The position numbers and the translations under genes are program-made. Positions 31,920 to 32,330 of a stretch of 32,330 nt of DNA are shown piece by piece. Below the pieces are notes generated by a model, which searched no databases, had not been told where the DNA came from, and was given only the letters and a program-made list of their open reading frames with translations. The DNA lies in assembly GCF_001544555.2 (NCBI RefSeq), contig NZ_FCOK02000098.1, positions 1 through 32,330 on the forward strand, written 5' to 3'. This DNA comes from Caballeronia udeis. Its GTDB lineage: Bacteria; Pseudomonadota; Gammaproteobacteria; Burkholderiales; Burkholderiaceae. Every line of letters begins with the position of its first letter. Position 1 is the stretch's first letter.

Positions 31920-32195
31920 ATGAAGTTTAGCGGAATTGATCTGCACTCGAACAACGCCGTGGTCGCCGTGATCGACGACCAGGATCGGGTGCTGTACTGC
32001 AAGCGGCTGACCAATGATCTCGGACTAATTGTGGCAGCTCTCGCGCCTTATCAGGCTGAGCTAGAGGGAGTGGTGGTGGAGGCGACGTTTTATGGGCGCC
32101 TCGGGATTATGCAAGGTTTCTCGGTCATTCCGAGGTGCGATCGCCCAATTTTGCTGGACTCCGGGTGCGCTTCAACAACTATAGACTTCACATAA
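31920..32195 (+). pseudogene. IS110-family transposase, truncated
   Basis: The first 55 or so residues are a typical IS110 start (MKFSGIDLHSNNAVVAVIDD), with the first catalytic aspartate in GIDLH and the glutamate in VVVEATF of the DEDD domain. GGAGG lies 6 bases before the ATG. After that the sequence departs from the family and stops at 91 residues instead of about 330-400, so the rest has been deleted. The product would be inactive. Confidence 0.8.
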
Positions 32196-32247
32196 CAGAC
32201 CGTGCTCTGCTCAGATGGCTTCGCCGCCAATTCAGAGGAGAGCAACC

Positions 32248-32330
32248 ATGAACACGCAAGTTGTTTCTGAAGTCGTCATGCGCAATCGCGCACGGAACGG
32301 CGCACTTGAACCAGTTGTCGGAGCATATGC
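32248..32330 (+). CDS. Start of an unknown gene, cut by the window edge
   Basis: An ATG at 32248 follows GAGGAG by about 7 bases, an excellent start. The 27 visible codons read MNTQVVSEVVMRNRARNGAL and continue past the edge without a stop. This is too little for a family call. Confidence 0.55.
   Translation, partial: MNTQVVSEVVMRNRARNGALEPVVGAY

Overview
The window reads as part of a large accessory plasmid of a Burkholderiaceae bacterium (Burkholderia, Paraburkholderia, Caballeronia or Cupriavidus type). The basis is high GC, dense plasmid maintenance genes, IS21, ISL3 and IS110 family elements, a mer remnant close to the Tn501 type, and no chromosomal housekeeping genes. The species assignment is inference.

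Layout. (1) 1-7012: a minus-strand operon bracketed by two direct repeats of about 323 bp. It reads PP-loop (PAPS reductase-like) protein, DUF6884-like protein, ArdC-like antirestriction protein with a degenerate zinc-protease motif, then a hypothetical gene cut by a 2.5 kb IS21-family element. A terminator at 483-518 closes it. (2) 7013-9106: a small ORF, terminators and an iteron origin (nine 17-bp iterons and a DnaA box). (3) 9107-15898: a defence-like block holding a DUF262/DUF1524 (GmrSD-like) nuclease plus a KAP-type P-loop NTPase, a zinc-ribbon protein, an AbiU2-like HEPN protein and a divergent small membrane protein. One orphan iteron lies inside this block. (4) 16194-20437: replicon 1, RepA (RPA family), a KorA/TrfB-like regulator, ParB and ParA. 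(5) 20812-25497: small regulators and a second replicon in the order parA-parB-rep. A strong counter-transcribed RNA candidate lies between parB and rep, as in alphaproteobacterial repABC plasmids, although the initiator does not look like RepC. (6) 25500-27398: a large tyrosine recombinase. (7) 28255-28949: a TumE/TumA toxin-antitoxin pair with a promoter-operator that implies a leaderless mRNA. (8) 29073-31358: merR, merT and a three-codon merP stub cut by an ISL3-family element. (9) 31842-32330: a truncated IS110 left end and the start of an unknown gene.

How it fits together. The two replication/partition modules suggest a cointegrate or dual-replicon plasmid. Around them sit stability functions (toxin-antitoxin, a recombinase probably for multimer resolution) and functions acting on restriction or phages (ArdC-like protein, PP-loop/DUF6884 pair, DUF262-KAP pair, HEPN protein). 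The best candidates for undescribed biology are the counter-transcript RNA with two identical hairpin loops, the PP-loop/DUF6884/ArdC operon, and the DUF262-KAP pair lying between an iteron array and a stray iteron. All family assignments were made by eye from motifs; no database search was run.
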